From the NCBI RefSeq assembly GCF_020535545.1, contig NZ_CP084752.1, positions 806,001 through 870,000 on the forward strand: 64,000 bases of DNA, written 5' to 3'. The notes beneath the pieces are model-generated. The model searched no databases. It was not told the DNA's origin and saw only the letters and a program-made list of their open reading frames with translations. The DNA is from Roseateles sp. XES5. GTDB taxonomy: Bacteria; Pseudomonadota; Alphaproteobacteria; Rhizobiales; Rhizobiaceae. Position 1 is the first letter of the stretch; each line of letters opens with the position of its first letter. Position numbers and translations under genes: made by a program. Shown piece after piece: positions 8,842-16,809 of this stretch.

Positions 8842-8950
8842 GGGATACTCCGTTCAGCAGGCACGTCACGGGCCGCCTCGTGCGACCCTTCTGCCTGACA
8901 GATCATCCCTCCTGCGCGCGGGCGCAATGATAGCCCCTCGTAAATCCGGC

Positions 8951-9020
8951 ATTAACCTTACGGGGCGTGGTTAATGTGCCGAAACGGCACGAAAGGCGCA
9001 TTTCCAGGGCTTTCGTGCCG
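8951..9020. other. Nested inverted repeats between epimerase and membrane-protein genes
   Basis: Three dyads are packed here. ATTAACC (8951) and GGTTAAT (8969) face each other across 11 bp. GTGCCG-AAA-CGGCAC (8976-8990) is a 6-bp hairpin. CGGCACGAAAG (8985-8995) pairs with CTTTCGTGCCG (9010-9020), an 11-bp stem. The last two share bases, so only one can form at a time. On the minus strand this is the leader of the epimerase gene and the tail of the sppA group. No U-run follows, so it is not a plain terminator. Confidence 0.5.
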
Positions 9021-9041
9021 GCACGCAACCGTGCCGCAACG

Positions 9042-9233
9042 CTACTCCTCGTCGCGGCGCACGCGATATTCGCCGGTCTCGGGATCCTTGACGAGCGTGC
9101 CCGTCGCGCCGGTGCGGCGCTCCTCGTCGGCGCGCTTGCGCAGCCGGCTCAGCCGCTCGGCATCGGCCACGAATTTGCGGTAGCCGAACCAGGCAAGGCC
9201 GACGACCAGAAGCAGAAAGATGATCTGGGCCAT
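9042..9233 (-). CDS. Small single-pass membrane protein
   Basis: A 63-residue protein with one N-terminal membrane helix (AQIIFLLLVVGLAWFGYRKF, residues 2-21) and a charged cytoplasmic tail containing LRKRADEERR and ending VRRDEE. The tail motif LVKDPETGEYR looks like a short conserved domain. I recognise it only as a conserved hypothetical of rhizobia. The start was moved to this ATG, which follows GGGGGAGGGG, because upstream codons are non-coding in character. It lies 58 bp downstream of sppA on the same strand and is probably cotranscribed. Confidence 0.7.
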   Translation of the reverse strand: MAQIIFLLLVVGLAWFGYRKFVADAERLSRLRKRADEERRTGATGTLVKDPETGEYRVRRDEE

Positions 9234-9291
9234 CGCCCCTCCCCCAATGTCTTCTTTATTCTTGTTCGTGCATTCTCGTTGTGTCGGCGCC

Positions 9292-10167
9292 CTATCCGGA
9301 AAGTCCGAAACGGCCCCAGAGCGCCTTTTCCTCCGCAAGGCCGGCCACCGCCGCCACGCCGGCCGAGCCTATACGCTCGGCCATGTCGCCGGAAAGCCCC
9401 CCGATACCGGGCGTCTTGCGACCGAAGAGGCCCTTCGGCGCGGCGACGAGTTCGAGACGCGTCGTTGGTCCATAGCGCCGCTTGAGTTCCGAGCGCATGT
9501 CGGAAAGGCCGTCGACCAGGCCGAGCGCGCGGCCGCGCGTGCCGGTCCAGAACAGACCGGAGAAGAGATCCGGGTCATCGGCAAGCCGGCCGCCGCGGCG
9601 CGCCTTGACCATGTCGATGAAGACAGCGTGGATTTCGAGCTGGAGGGATTTCAGATAGTCGATCTCGTTTTCCCGCTCCGGCTGGAAGGGATCGAGGATC
9701 GCCTTGTTGCTGCCGGCCGTATAGACGCGGCGCTCGACGCCGATCTTCTTCAGGAGTTCGGGGAAACCGAAACCGCCCGAGACGACCCCGATGGATCCGA
9801 CGATGGAGGTCGGGTCGGCGAAGATCTCGTCGCCGGCCAGCGCGATCATGTAGCCGCCGGAGGCCGCGACGTCCTCGACGAAGACCAGCACATGCTTGTT
9901 CTTCTCGGCCGCAAGGTCACGGATGCGCTGGAAGATCAGCCGCGACTGCACCGGCGAGCCGCCGGGCGAATTGATGGAAATGGCGACGGCCGGCGCGTCC
10001 TTGTAGGAAAAGGCCTTTTCAAGGGCGGGCGCGGCGGTGGCAAGGTTCAGCGGCGGGCGGAACTGGCTGCCGTTCGCCATGATGGCCCCGTGCAGCCGCA
10101 CGACCGGAACGACGATGCCTTCCTTGCGGAACTTCTTCGGCACCAGCCTCTTCAAAAATCCGGCCAT
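9292..10167 (-). CDS. sppA: Signal peptide peptidase SppA, S49 serine protease
   Basis: A 291-residue short-form SppA/SohB-like protease that degrades cleaved signal peptides or membrane protein fragments. The substrate-binding loop INSPGGSPVQSR (65-76), the nucleophile S103 in AASGGYMIA, the segment DPTSIVGSIGV and the probable general-base Lys at K155 (GSNKAILDPF) are present. The long open frame extends far upstream, but only this ATG, preceded by AGGAGG, begins the family sequence. There is no obvious N-terminal membrane helix, unlike E. coli SppA. It lies between a methyltransferase gene and a small membrane protein gene on the same strand. Confidence 0.9.
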   Translation of the reverse strand: MAGFLKRLVPKKFRKEGIVVPVVRLHGAIMANGSQFRPPLNLATAAPALEKAFSYKDAPAVAISINSPGGSPVQSRLIFQRIRDLAAEKNKHVLVFVEDVAASGGYMIALAGDEIFADPTSIVGSIGVVSGGFGFPELLKKIGVERRVYTAGSNKAILDPFQPERENEIDYLKSLQLEIHAVFIDMVKARRGGRLADDPDLFSGLFWTGTRGRALGLVDGLSDMRSELKRRYGPTTRLELVAAPKGLFGRKTPGIGGLSGDMAERIGSAGVAAVAGLAEEKALWGRFGLSG

Positions 10168-10244
10168 CGTACACCTTGCCTCCTGTTTCGTTGCCCGGCT
10201 GATGTATGCATGGCGGGGCAAAACGCAATGGCGAGGCTGAAAAT

Positions 10245-11024
10245 TCAGGACCGCGGCAGGCGGGGATAGGCGGCACGGCCGTTGTTGAGATCGTCGACGA
10301 GAGGCGTGAAATCGTGCTGGCCGGGCGCGTGCATGACGAGCGGCATGCGCAGGGCGAGGCGGGTGCGCGCGCCCTTGATGGCGGTGACGAGGATGCGCAG
10401 CGCGCTTTCTCCGTCGCGGGCGTGGAGGGCGGTGATCTCGATGCCGCCGAAGCGGCGGCCGCAGGCGGCGATGATCTCGGCGATCGATTGCGGGCGGGCG
10501 ATCAGCGAGAGCTGGCCGCCCGGCTTCATGATGGCGCCGGCGGTCTTGATCCAGCGCTCGAAGAGATCGTGTTCCATGGCATGGGCCTCGGCCTTCAGGG
10601 CATCGGGCGTGCGGCTGTCGACGCGATCGTTGAAGGGCGGGTTCATGATGACGTGATCGTAGACGTCGTCCGCAAGCCCCGCCGCGATGCGCGCCTTGCC
10701 GGAAAGCGAAACGTCCGCCTCCAGCACGCAAACGCGGGGAGCGAAGGCGGCGTTTGCAGGCAGCGCCAGCGTCTTGCGGGCAAAGCCGGCCATCAGCGGC
10801 GCGCGCTCGACCAGCAGCACCTCGGCCTTTTCGATGCGCGCGGCAACGGCAAGGCCGGCCGCGCCCGCCCCCGCACCGAGATCGGCGACACGCATCGGCC
10901 CCTCGCCCGCCACCAGCGCGGCGAGCAGCATGGCGTCCATCCCGGAGCGATGGCCGATGCCCTTCGGCTGGACGAGATGAAAGCGGCCATAGTGGAAGGC
11001 GTCGACGGTTTCGGTGACGGTCAT
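10245..11024 (-). CDS. tRNA1(Val) adenine-N6 methyltransferase-like (TrmN6 family)
   Basis: A 259-residue class I SAM-dependent methyltransferase. The SAM-binding motif DLGAGAG is at residues 48-54 and the catalytic NPPF motif of N6-adenine and N5-glutamine methyltransferases at 128-131. The N-terminal HYGRFHLVQPKGIGHRSGMD matches the TrmN6/YfiC family, which methylates A37 of tRNA-Val in E. coli. Whether the substrate here is tRNA or another adenine is inferred only. The start codon follows a poor ribosome site; a palindromic repeat occupies most of the leader. Confidence 0.8.
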   Translation of the reverse strand: MTVTETVDAFHYGRFHLVQPKGIGHRSGMDAMLLAALVAGEGPMRVADLGAGAGAAGLAVAARIEKAEVLLVERAPLMAGFARKTLALPANAAFAPRVCVLEADVSLSGKARIAAGLADDVYDHVIMNPPFNDRVDSRTPDALKAEAHAMEHDLFERWIKTAGAIMKPGGQLSLIARPQSIAEIIAACGRRFGGIEITALHARDGESALRILVTAIKGARTRLALRMPLVMHAPGQHDFTPLVDDLNNGRAAYPRLPRS

Positions 11025-11063
11025 CGGCGCGGCACCCTGGCGGAACCGCGATGTCTGTGGCTT

Positions 11064-11219
11064 ACCCCCCTCCGCCCTGCCGGGCGTCTCCTCCGCATGG
11101 GGGGAGACCGGAAGGAGGCCATGGCCTGGCCAGTGCGACCGTCGAAGAGGATGGAAAGCATATGCCCTGGGCCGATCTTCCCCCGCGAGGGAGAGATGCC
11201 CGGCAGGGCGGAGAGGGGC
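11064..11219. repeat. 156-bp palindromic intergenic element, copy 2
   Basis: A diverged copy of the element at 7586-7739: the left arm (from 11064) and right arm (to 11219) are imperfect inverted repeats around GCCCTGCCGGGCGTCTC and GAGATGCCCGGCAGGGC. It fills the gap between the DUF2007 stop and the methyltransferase start. Confidence 0.8.
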
Positions 11220-11256
11220 ATTCCGGCCGCGGACGTCTCGGCAAGAACCATTCCGC

Positions 11257-11478
11257 TCACGGCCGCAGCTCCGCCGCGAGCCCGGCATCCGTCAGGATGC
11301 GGCGCGCCTCGTCCTCGCGGTCGCTTTCCACGAGAAACCGGCGCGGCAGCATGCCGAGCGAGCCCTCCAGGATGCTCATGCCCTGGTCGGCGATGAGGCA
11401 GTGGATGCCGGCCTCCTTCATCAGGCTTTCCGCGAAGGAGAGCAGGACGGCGTCGTTGGTGCGGATCAGTTCGATCAT
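11257..11478 (-). CDS. DUF2007 domain protein
   Basis: A 73-residue protein of the DUF2007 family, beginning MIELIRTNDAVLLSFAESL and containing AGIHCLIADQGMSILEGSLG. The family is a small alpha-beta fold common in proteobacteria and possibly a signal-transducing or PII-like domain; the function is not established. The ATG at 11478 was preferred because the family sequence begins there. It is divergent from the polyprenyl synthase gene (108 bp between starts), a neighbourhood I recall as usual in rhizobia. Confidence 0.85.
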   Translation of the reverse strand: MIELIRTNDAVLLSFAESLMKEAGIHCLIADQGMSILEGSLGMLPRRFLVESDREDEARRILTDAGLAAELRP

Positions 11479-11586
11479 TCCGGTCGTTTTCCAGCCATAA
11501 TTCCGGAGGCGGGACAATTCGCCTCTTGCCGCAGATGGCCCCGCTTTCTATTGTCTTTCAACAGGAATGAACAGGAGTCCGGGCAT

Positions 11587-12603
11587 TTGGGCGTCGTGAT
11601 ACCGCTTGAAGAAGGCAAAAACAAACAGGCGTCGGTCAAGCCGCTCGTCGACCTGACCAAGGCCGATATGGAACGGGTGAACCAGCTCATCCTGTCGAAG
11701 GCCGGCTCGGACGTGCAGATGATCCCGGAGGTGGCCAACCACCTGATCTCCTCCGGCGGCAAGCGCCTGCGTCCCATGCTGACGCTCGCGGCCGCCTCGA
11801 TGTTCGGCTATGACGGCGACCAGCACATCAAGCTCGCCACCGCCGTCGAGTTCATGCACACGGCGACGCTGCTGCATGACGACGTGGTGGACGAGAGCGA
11901 CCTTCGCCGCGGCAAATCCACCGCGCGCATGATCTGGGGCAACCAGGCGAGCGTGCTGGTCGGCGACTTCCTGCTCGGCCAGGCCTTCAAGATGATGGTC
12001 GAGGTCGGCTCGCTGGAGGCGCTCGACGTGCTCTCCACCGCCGCCACCGTCATCGCCGAAGGCGAAGTGCTGCAGCTCTCCGTCGCCAAGAACATGGAGA
12101 CGACCGAGGACGACTATCTCCAGGTCATCCGCGCCAAGACGGCCGCGCTCTTTGCCGCCGCCGCCGAAGTCGGCCCGATCATCGCCAATACCAGCAAGGC
12201 CGAGCGCAACGCGCTGAAGTCCTACGGCATGAATCTGGGCCTTGCCTTCCAGCTCGTCGACGACGCGCTGGACTATGGCGGCAAGGCGGCCGATCTCGGC
12301 AAGAACACCGGCGACGATTTCCGCGAAGGCAAGATCACCCTGCCGGTCATCCTGTCCTGGCGCCGCGGCACGGCGGAAGACCGGGCCTTCTGGCGCGAGG
12401 CCATTGAAGGCGGCCAGAGCGACGACGCCAATCTCGAACGCGCGCTCGGCCTCATCACCCGCTATGGCGGCCTGACGGACACCATCGCCCGCGCCCAGCA
12501 CTACGGCACCATTGCCCGCGATGCGCTCGCCCCGCTGCCGGCGACGCCGTGGAAGAATGCGCTTCTGGAAGTCATCGACTTCTGCATCGCCCGCGTCAGC
12601 TGA
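11587..12603 (+). CDS. ispB: Polyprenyl (octaprenyl/decaprenyl) diphosphate synthase
   Basis: A 338-residue all-trans polyprenyl diphosphate synthase that builds the long isoprenoid side chain of ubiquinone; Rhizobiales usually make Q10, so decaprenyl is likely. The two Asp-rich motifs are DDVVD at residues 98-102 and DDALD at 225-229, and the GGKRLRP motif is at 58-64. No ATG fits; a TTG start is chosen because it is preceded by AGGAG at proper spacing and gives the N-terminus LGVVIPLEEGKNKQ that matches homologues. It is divergent from the DUF2007 gene. Confidence 0.93.
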   Translation: MGVVIPLEEGKNKQASVKPLVDLTKADMERVNQLILSKAGSDVQMIPEVANHLISSGGKRLRPMLTLAAASMFGYDGDQHIKLATAVEFMHTATLLHDDVVDESDLRRGKSTARMIWGNQASVLVGDFLLGQAFKMMVEVGSLEALDVLSTAATVIAEGEVLQLSVAKNMETTEDDYLQVIRAKTAALFAAAAEVGPIIANTSKAERNALKSYGMNLGLAFQLVDDALDYGGKAADLGKNTGDDFREGKITLPVILSWRRGTAEDRAFWREAIEGGQSDDANLERALGLITRYGGLTDTIARAQHYGTIARDALAPLPATPWKNALLEVIDFCIARVS

Positions 12604-12700
12604 CCGGAAAGCCGAGCCGGCGCGGCAGGATTTTCTTGCCGCACCGCGCCAAAAAAGCCATTCTCTGCCGTCATGAGTCCGTGACTGATTTGGGCGCCAT

Positions 12701-12719
12701 CGTGGCAGGACCTGCCACG
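12701..12719. promoter_or_regulatory. 19-bp perfect dyad before the TPR gene
   Basis: CGTGGCAGG and CCTGCCACG face each other across a single A. A one-base centre cannot form a good hairpin loop, so this looks like a protein binding site on DNA. It ends 47 bp before the TPR gene start codon. The binding protein is unknown. Confidence 0.4.
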
Positions 12720-12766
12720 TTCGGCCTCCGGGGCGAACTTCATACTTTCAGGCGAGAGGCATTTTG

Positions 12767-14608
12767 ATGCGGCATTCCCTTTTCCTTCGGCTTCTTTCCG
12801 GCGTGGCGCTGGCGGCCAGTCTTGCGCTCACCGGACCTCTCGCGGCCTACGCGGAGGAAAAGCCCGCAGCGGCCGCCGCCGAGGAAACGCCGTTCGATCC
12901 CCTGAGCGTCAACACCTTCTCCGGCGCGTTCCTTGCCGCCCGCACGGCGGACTTCGACAAGGATTACGAGACCGCCGTCGCGCTCTACAAGATCGCCCTG
13001 CAGTTCGACCCCACCAATGCCGACGTCAAGCAGCGCCTGATGGTGACGCAGCTGATGAACGGCGACTTCGAGGAAGGCGTCAAGTTCGCCGACGTCCTGA
13101 AGAACGACGCGGCTGTCGAGCGCATCACCTCGGTCGTGCGCGGCATGGAGGCGATCCGCAAGCGCGAATACAAGACCGCCGAGCGGATCCTCGTCTACAA
13201 GGGCCCGAACGATCTCGACCGCATGATGAACGACCTGCTGCTCGCCTGGGCCAAGTTCGGCGACGGCAAGCCCAAGGACGCGCTGAAGCTCATCAGCGGC
13301 ATGGAAGGGCCCGAATGGCTCGCCATCTTCAAGAACTACCATGCCGGGGCGCTGGCCGCTGCCGCCGGTGACAAGACGACGGCGCGCGCCCGGCTGAACG
13401 AGGCGATCCTCGACCGCAACGGCGCCAGCGCCGCGCCGGATACGTTCCTGCGCGCGGTGATGGCGCTGGCGCGCCTGGAAGCGCGCGACGGCAACAAGCA
13501 GAAGGCGCTCGACGCCATCGCGGTCGGCGACAACTTCATCAGCAGCTACGCCCCGCTGAAGGCGCTGCGCCAGAGCATCGAGGCCGGCGACAAGCAGGAG
13601 CAGCAGGTGCGCACCGCCGCCCAGGGCGCGGCCGCCGTGCTCTTCTCCATCGGCGGCGCGCTGAACCGCGAGGGCGCCGAAGACATCGTCACGCTCTATC
13701 TCCAGGTGGCCCGCGCGCTCGACCCCGACAGCGACGACGTGCTGGTGCTGCTCGGCGGTCTTGCCGAAAACCAGAAGAAGGCCGACCAGGCCATCGAATA
13801 TTACCGCGCAGTGCCGGAGAAATCGCCGATGCGGCGCATTTCCGAGCTGCAGCTCGGCCTCAATCTTGCCGACGCCGGCAAGGTGGAAGAGGCCAAGAAG
13901 CACCTCCAGGCGCTGATCGACGCCGACCCGTCGGACCTGCGTTCCTATCTGGCGCTGGGCAGCGTCTATTCCGACGCCAAGGACTTCCGCGCGGCGGGCA
14001 CGCTCTACGACAAGGCCGTCGCGGTTATCGGCGCGGTGCCGGCCCGCAACCACTGGAGCATCTTCTTCCAGCGCGGCATCGCCTATGAGCGCCTGAAGGA
14101 ATGGGACAAGGCCGAGCCGAATTTCCGCAAGGCGCTGGAGCTGAACCCGGACCAGCCGCAGGTGCTGAACTATCTCGGCTATTCCTGGGTGGACATGAAT
14201 ATGAACCTCGACCAGGGGCTCGACATGATCCGCAAGGCCGTGAGCCTCAAGCCGGATGACGGCTATATCGTGGATTCGCTCGGCTGGGCCTATTTCCGCA
14301 TGAGCCGTTTCGACGACGCGGTGGCCGAACTGGAACGCGCGGCCGAGCTGAAGGCCGGCGACCCGACGATCAACGATCACCTGGGCGATGCCTACTGGCG
14401 CGTCGGCCGCAAGCTCGAAGCCACCTTCCAGTGGAACCGCGCGCTCGGCCTGAAGCCGGAAGAGGCGGAAATCCCGAAGATCAAGCTGAAGATCGAAAAC
14501 GGCCTGCCGGAACTGAAAAAGTCCGAGCCGGCCTCCGCCGAGGCCAAGGAAGACAAGCCGGTGCAGAACACCTCGCCGGAAGGCAAGGCGGCAGACCGCA
14601 AGTCCTGA
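12767..14608 (+). CDS. Exported tetratricopeptide repeat protein
   Basis: A 613-residue TPR protein with a signal peptide (about residues 1-30, ending AYA-EE) and repeated TPR-like pairs of helices across the body, for example AVALYKIALQFDPTNADVK near the N-terminus and KAEPNFRKALELNPDQPQVL near residue 450. It resembles rhizobial periplasmic TPR proteins of unknown function that may scaffold envelope or lipoprotein complexes. A TTG codon lies directly before the ATG; the ATG with GAGAGG at 7 bp is preferred. ispE begins 4 bp after its stop, so TPR gene, ispE and moaB are likely one operon. Confidence 0.8.
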   Translation: MRHSLFLRLLSGVALAASLALTGPLAAYAEEKPAAAAAEETPFDPLSVNTFSGAFLAARTADFDKDYETAVALYKIALQFDPTNADVKQRLMVTQLMNGDFEEGVKFADVLKNDAAVERITSVVRGMEAIRKREYKTAERILVYKGPNDLDRMMNDLLLAWAKFGDGKPKDALKLISGMEGPEWLAIFKNYHAGALAAAAGDKTTARARLNEAILDRNGASAAPDTFLRAVMALARLEARDGNKQKALDAIAVGDNFISSYAPLKALRQSIEAGDKQEQQVRTAAQGAAAVLFSIGGALNREGAEDIVTLYLQVARALDPDSDDVLVLLGGLAENQKKADQAIEYYRAVPEKSPMRRISELQLGLNLADAGKVEEAKKHLQALIDADPSDLRSYLALGSVYSDAKDFRAAGTLYDKAVAVIGAVPARNHWSIFFQRGIAYERLKEWDKAEPNFRKALELNPDQPQVLNYLGYSWVDMNMNLDQGLDMIRKAVSLKPDDGYIVDSLGWAYFRMSRFDDAVAELERAAELKAGDPTINDHLGDAYWRVGRKLEATFQWNRALGLKPEEAEIPKIKLKIENGLPELKKSEPASAEAKEDKPVQNTSPEGKAADRKS

Positions 14609-14612
14609 CCCG

Positions 14613-15509
14613 ATGCCGGCGGACAGCCTTTCGGGTTTCGCCCGCATCGAGCGGGCGCCCGCCAAGATCAACCTCGCGCTCGCCGTCACCGGCCGGCGCG
14701 AGGACGGCTACCACCTCCTCGACAGTCTCGTGACCTTCACCGCCTTCGGCGACCGCCTCGCGCTGTCGCCGGCGCGCGAAGACCGCTTCACGCTTTCCGG
14801 CCGGTTCTCCGACGGGCTTTGCGCTGAGGCCGATAATCTCGTCACCCGCGCCCGCGACCGCCTGCGCGCCGCCCTTGCCGGCAGCGGGCAGGCCGCGCCG
14901 CCCGTGCACATCCATCTCGAAAAGAACCTGCCCATCGCCTCCGGCATCGGCGGCGGCTCGGCCGATGCGGCGGCGACCCTGCGCGCGCTCGGTGCGCTCT
15001 GGCAGGCCGACCTGCCGAAGGAAACGCTTGCCGCCATCGCGCTCGGCCTCGGCGCGGACGTGCCGATGTGCCTTGCCGGCCGGCCGCTGGTCGCCCGCGG
15101 CGTCGGCGAGGACATCACCCCCCTCGCCCTGCCCGCGCTGTCCATCGTGCTTGCCAATCCGCTCGTCGGCGTCTCGACGCCGGCCGTCTTCAAGGCGCTC
15201 GCCTCCCGGCACAATCCGCCGCTCGCCCTTCCCGCCGCCCCTGCGGACTGGCTGGCGGCCATCGCGACGCTGCGCAACGATCTCGAGCCGCCCGCCCGGC
15301 AGCTTTGCCCGGAGATTTCCCGTATCGCCGAGGCGCTCGCCGCGACCGATGCGCGCGTCGTGCGCATGTCCGGTTCCGGCGCGACCTGCTTCGCGCTATA
15401 TCCAGCGGAGGACGCGGCAAGGGCTGCGGCGGCCACGCTCTCGCAGCGCCATCCGCACTGGTTCTTCGCCGCCACCACCACGCTGGGAGCGACCGATGGC
15501 GCGTATTGA
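14613..15509 (+). CDS. ispE: 4-diphosphocytidyl-2-C-methyl-D-erythritol kinase
   Basis: A 298-residue GHMP kinase of the non-mevalonate isoprenoid pathway, which phosphorylates CDP-methylerythritol with ATP in the cytoplasm. The ATP-binding loop LPIASGIGGGSADAA is at residues 106-120, the N-terminal APAKINLALAVTGRREDGYH is canonical (K18), and the C-terminal GHMP motif VRMSGSGATCFALY is present. Together with the polyprenyl synthase gene 2 kb upstream it places two steps of isoprenoid and quinone synthesis close together. It overlaps moaB by 14 bases. Confidence 0.95.
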   Translation: MPADSLSGFARIERAPAKINLALAVTGRREDGYHLLDSLVTFTAFGDRLALSPAREDRFTLSGRFSDGLCAEADNLVTRARDRLRAALAGSGQAAPPVHIHLEKNLPIASGIGGGSADAAATLRALGALWQADLPKETLAAIALGLGADVPMCLAGRPLVARGVGEDITPLALPALSIVLANPLVGVSTPAVFKALASRHNPPLALPAAPADWLAAIATLRNDLEPPARQLCPEISRIAEALAATDARVVRMSGSGATCFALYPAEDAARAAAATLSQRHPHWFFAATTTLGATDGAY

Positions 15510-16044
15510 CGAAACGAGACCCTTCCTTCCCATCGGCATCGCCGTGCTGACCGTCTCCGACACACGCACGCCCGAGACCGACAAATCCGGCGATACACTG
15601 GTCGCCCGCATCGCGGAAGCCGGCCATCGCCTTGCGGCGCGCGCCATCGTCAAGGACGACGTCGCCGCCATCCGCGCGCAGGTCGAGGCCTGGACGCGCG
15701 ATGCCGCCGTCGACGTAGTCATCACGACGGGCGGCACGGGCTTTACCGGCCGCGACGTGACGCCGGAAGCGCTGGAACCGATCTTCGAGAAACGCATGGA
15801 CGGCTTTTCGGAAGTCTTCCACCGCATCTCCTACGACAAGATCGGCACGTCGACGATCCAGTCACGCGCGACGGGCGGCGTGCTCAACGCCACCTTCGTC
15901 TTCGTGCTGCCGGGCTCGCCCGGCGCCTGCAAGGACGCCTGGGACGGCATCCTCAAGGCGCAGCTCGACTATCGCCATATGCCCTGCAATTTCGTGGAAA
16001 TCATGCCGCGGCTCGACGAGCACCTGAAGCGTTCGGCGGGTTAG
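15496..16044 (+). CDS. moaB: Molybdenum cofactor biosynthesis protein B
   Basis: A 182-residue MoaB/MogA-family protein, implicated in adenylylation of molybdopterin before molybdenum insertion. The nucleotide loop TTGGTGFTGRDVTPEA begins at residue 77 and the LPGSPGACK motif follows near 143. Length is normal. The ATG lies inside the ispE 3' end (14-base overlap), consistent with translational coupling. The stop codon TAG is formed by the first three bases of a 103-bp palindromic repeat, so the repeat defines the end of this gene. Confidence 0.92.
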   Translation: MARIDETRPFLPIGIAVLTVSDTRTPETDKSGDTLVARIAEAGHRLAARAIVKDDVAAIRAQVEAWTRDAAVDVVITTGGTGFTGRDVTPEALEPIFEKRMDGFSEVFHRISYDKIGTSTIQSRATGGVLNATFVFVLPGSPGACKDAWDGILKAQLDYRHMPCNFVEIMPRLDEHLKRSAG

Positions 16045-16144
16045 AGCATGTCAGGTTCAGATTGAACCAGACATGCTCTCAATTCTTTTGCTTTCGTTTG
16101 TCTTTCCGGGAAAACCGGTTCCCACTTTTCCCTGACAAACTCTA
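16042..16144. repeat. 103-bp mosaic repeat with inverted ends, copy 1
   Basis: The ends TAGAGCATGTCAGG (16042-16055) and CCTGACAAACTCTA (16131-16144) are 14-bp inverted repeats matching at 11 positions. Inside are two hairpins: AGAGCATGTC with GACATGCTCT enclosing GGTTCA/TGAACC (16043-16079), and a second built from GTTTGTC/GACAAAC enclosing GGGAA/TTCCC. Related copies are at 20521-20622, 39109-39211 and, in part, 46997-47070. The left end supplies the TAG stop of moaB and the right end, read on the minus strand, supplies the TAG stop of the glycosyltransferase gene. Confidence 0.9.
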
Positions 16145-16675
16145 GCCCGCGACTTCCGCCCGCATCGCCTTCACCGCCCAGGCCGGCACGATCTCGGCGA
16201 CGAGGTCGCGCGGCCTGCCGCCGCGCGCGATATCGGCCAGCGCCATGCCCGGGCGGATTGCGGCGGCAAGCTGGCGCTTGCTGGCGAGATAGCCCTGCTC
16301 CAGTGGCGGCGTTTTCCGGACGAGACGCTGGAGGAACGGACGGCGGTGGCTGCGCGAGGCGCGGAAGCGCGCCGGGCCGGGGCTGACCGCCACATGGTCG
16401 ACGATCGCATCGACCCAGCCGGCGAGCGGCCGCGCGCCGGGCTCCAGGAAGAGGAGCCAGTCGCCTCGCGCCGAGCGCAGGACATCGCCGATATCCCACT
16501 GCGTCAGGAACCGGCAGCCGGCCGCATCCGCAACCTCCGGCGAGCCGTCGCGCGAACCGTGGTCGAGCACGATCACGTCGCGCACCACGCCCTCGACGGC
16601 GCCCGGCACGAGCGCCGACAGGGTCTGCGCCAGTTCCGCCTCGTTGTCCCGGCATTCTAGGATGATCGTCAGCAT
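16142..16675 (-). CDS. Small family 2-like glycosyltransferase
   Basis: A 177-residue protein resembling the N-terminal half of a family 2 glycosyltransferase: MLTIILECRDNEAELAQTL, then the nucleotide-sugar motif VLDHGSRDGSPEVAD at about residues 47-61, and a probable acidic region WLLFLEPGARP in the DxD position. It is short for GT2 and has no membrane segment, so it may use the minimal catalytic fold only. Donor and acceptor are unknown. The start ATG at 16675 has AGGA very close (2-base spacing); two further upstream in-frame ATGs exist but give an atypical N-terminus. Its TAG stop comes from the adjoining repeat. Confidence 0.65.
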   Translation of the reverse strand: MLTIILECRDNEAELAQTLSALVPGAVEGVVRDVIVLDHGSRDGSPEVADAAGCRFLTQWDIGDVLRSARGDWLLFLEPGARPLAGWVDAIVDHVAVSPGPARFRASRSHRRPFLQRLVRKTPPLEQGYLASKRQLAAAIRPGMALADIARGGRPRDLVAEIVPAWAVKAMRAEVAG

Positions 16676-16809
16676 GATCCTGCAATATCGCATCGCAGCA
16701 TGGAACGCCACCGCGCCGGCTCGATTGAAATTTGTTCTTGCATTGTTCTCATCCCAACGATAGGAATATAGTCATGGAATCGGGGCGAACGGCCCCGCCG
16801 GAGACCACC

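Noticed and set aside
9303..9338. Longer form of the small membrane protein starting at 9338
   Set aside because: The added 35 residues look non-coding and overlap the sppA end; the ATG at 9233 has the ribosome site.
12740..14689. Long open frame (649 codons) on the minus strand
   Set aside because: It is antisense to the TPR gene, which has a signal peptide, ribosome site and repeat pattern; the long frame is a by-product of high GC.
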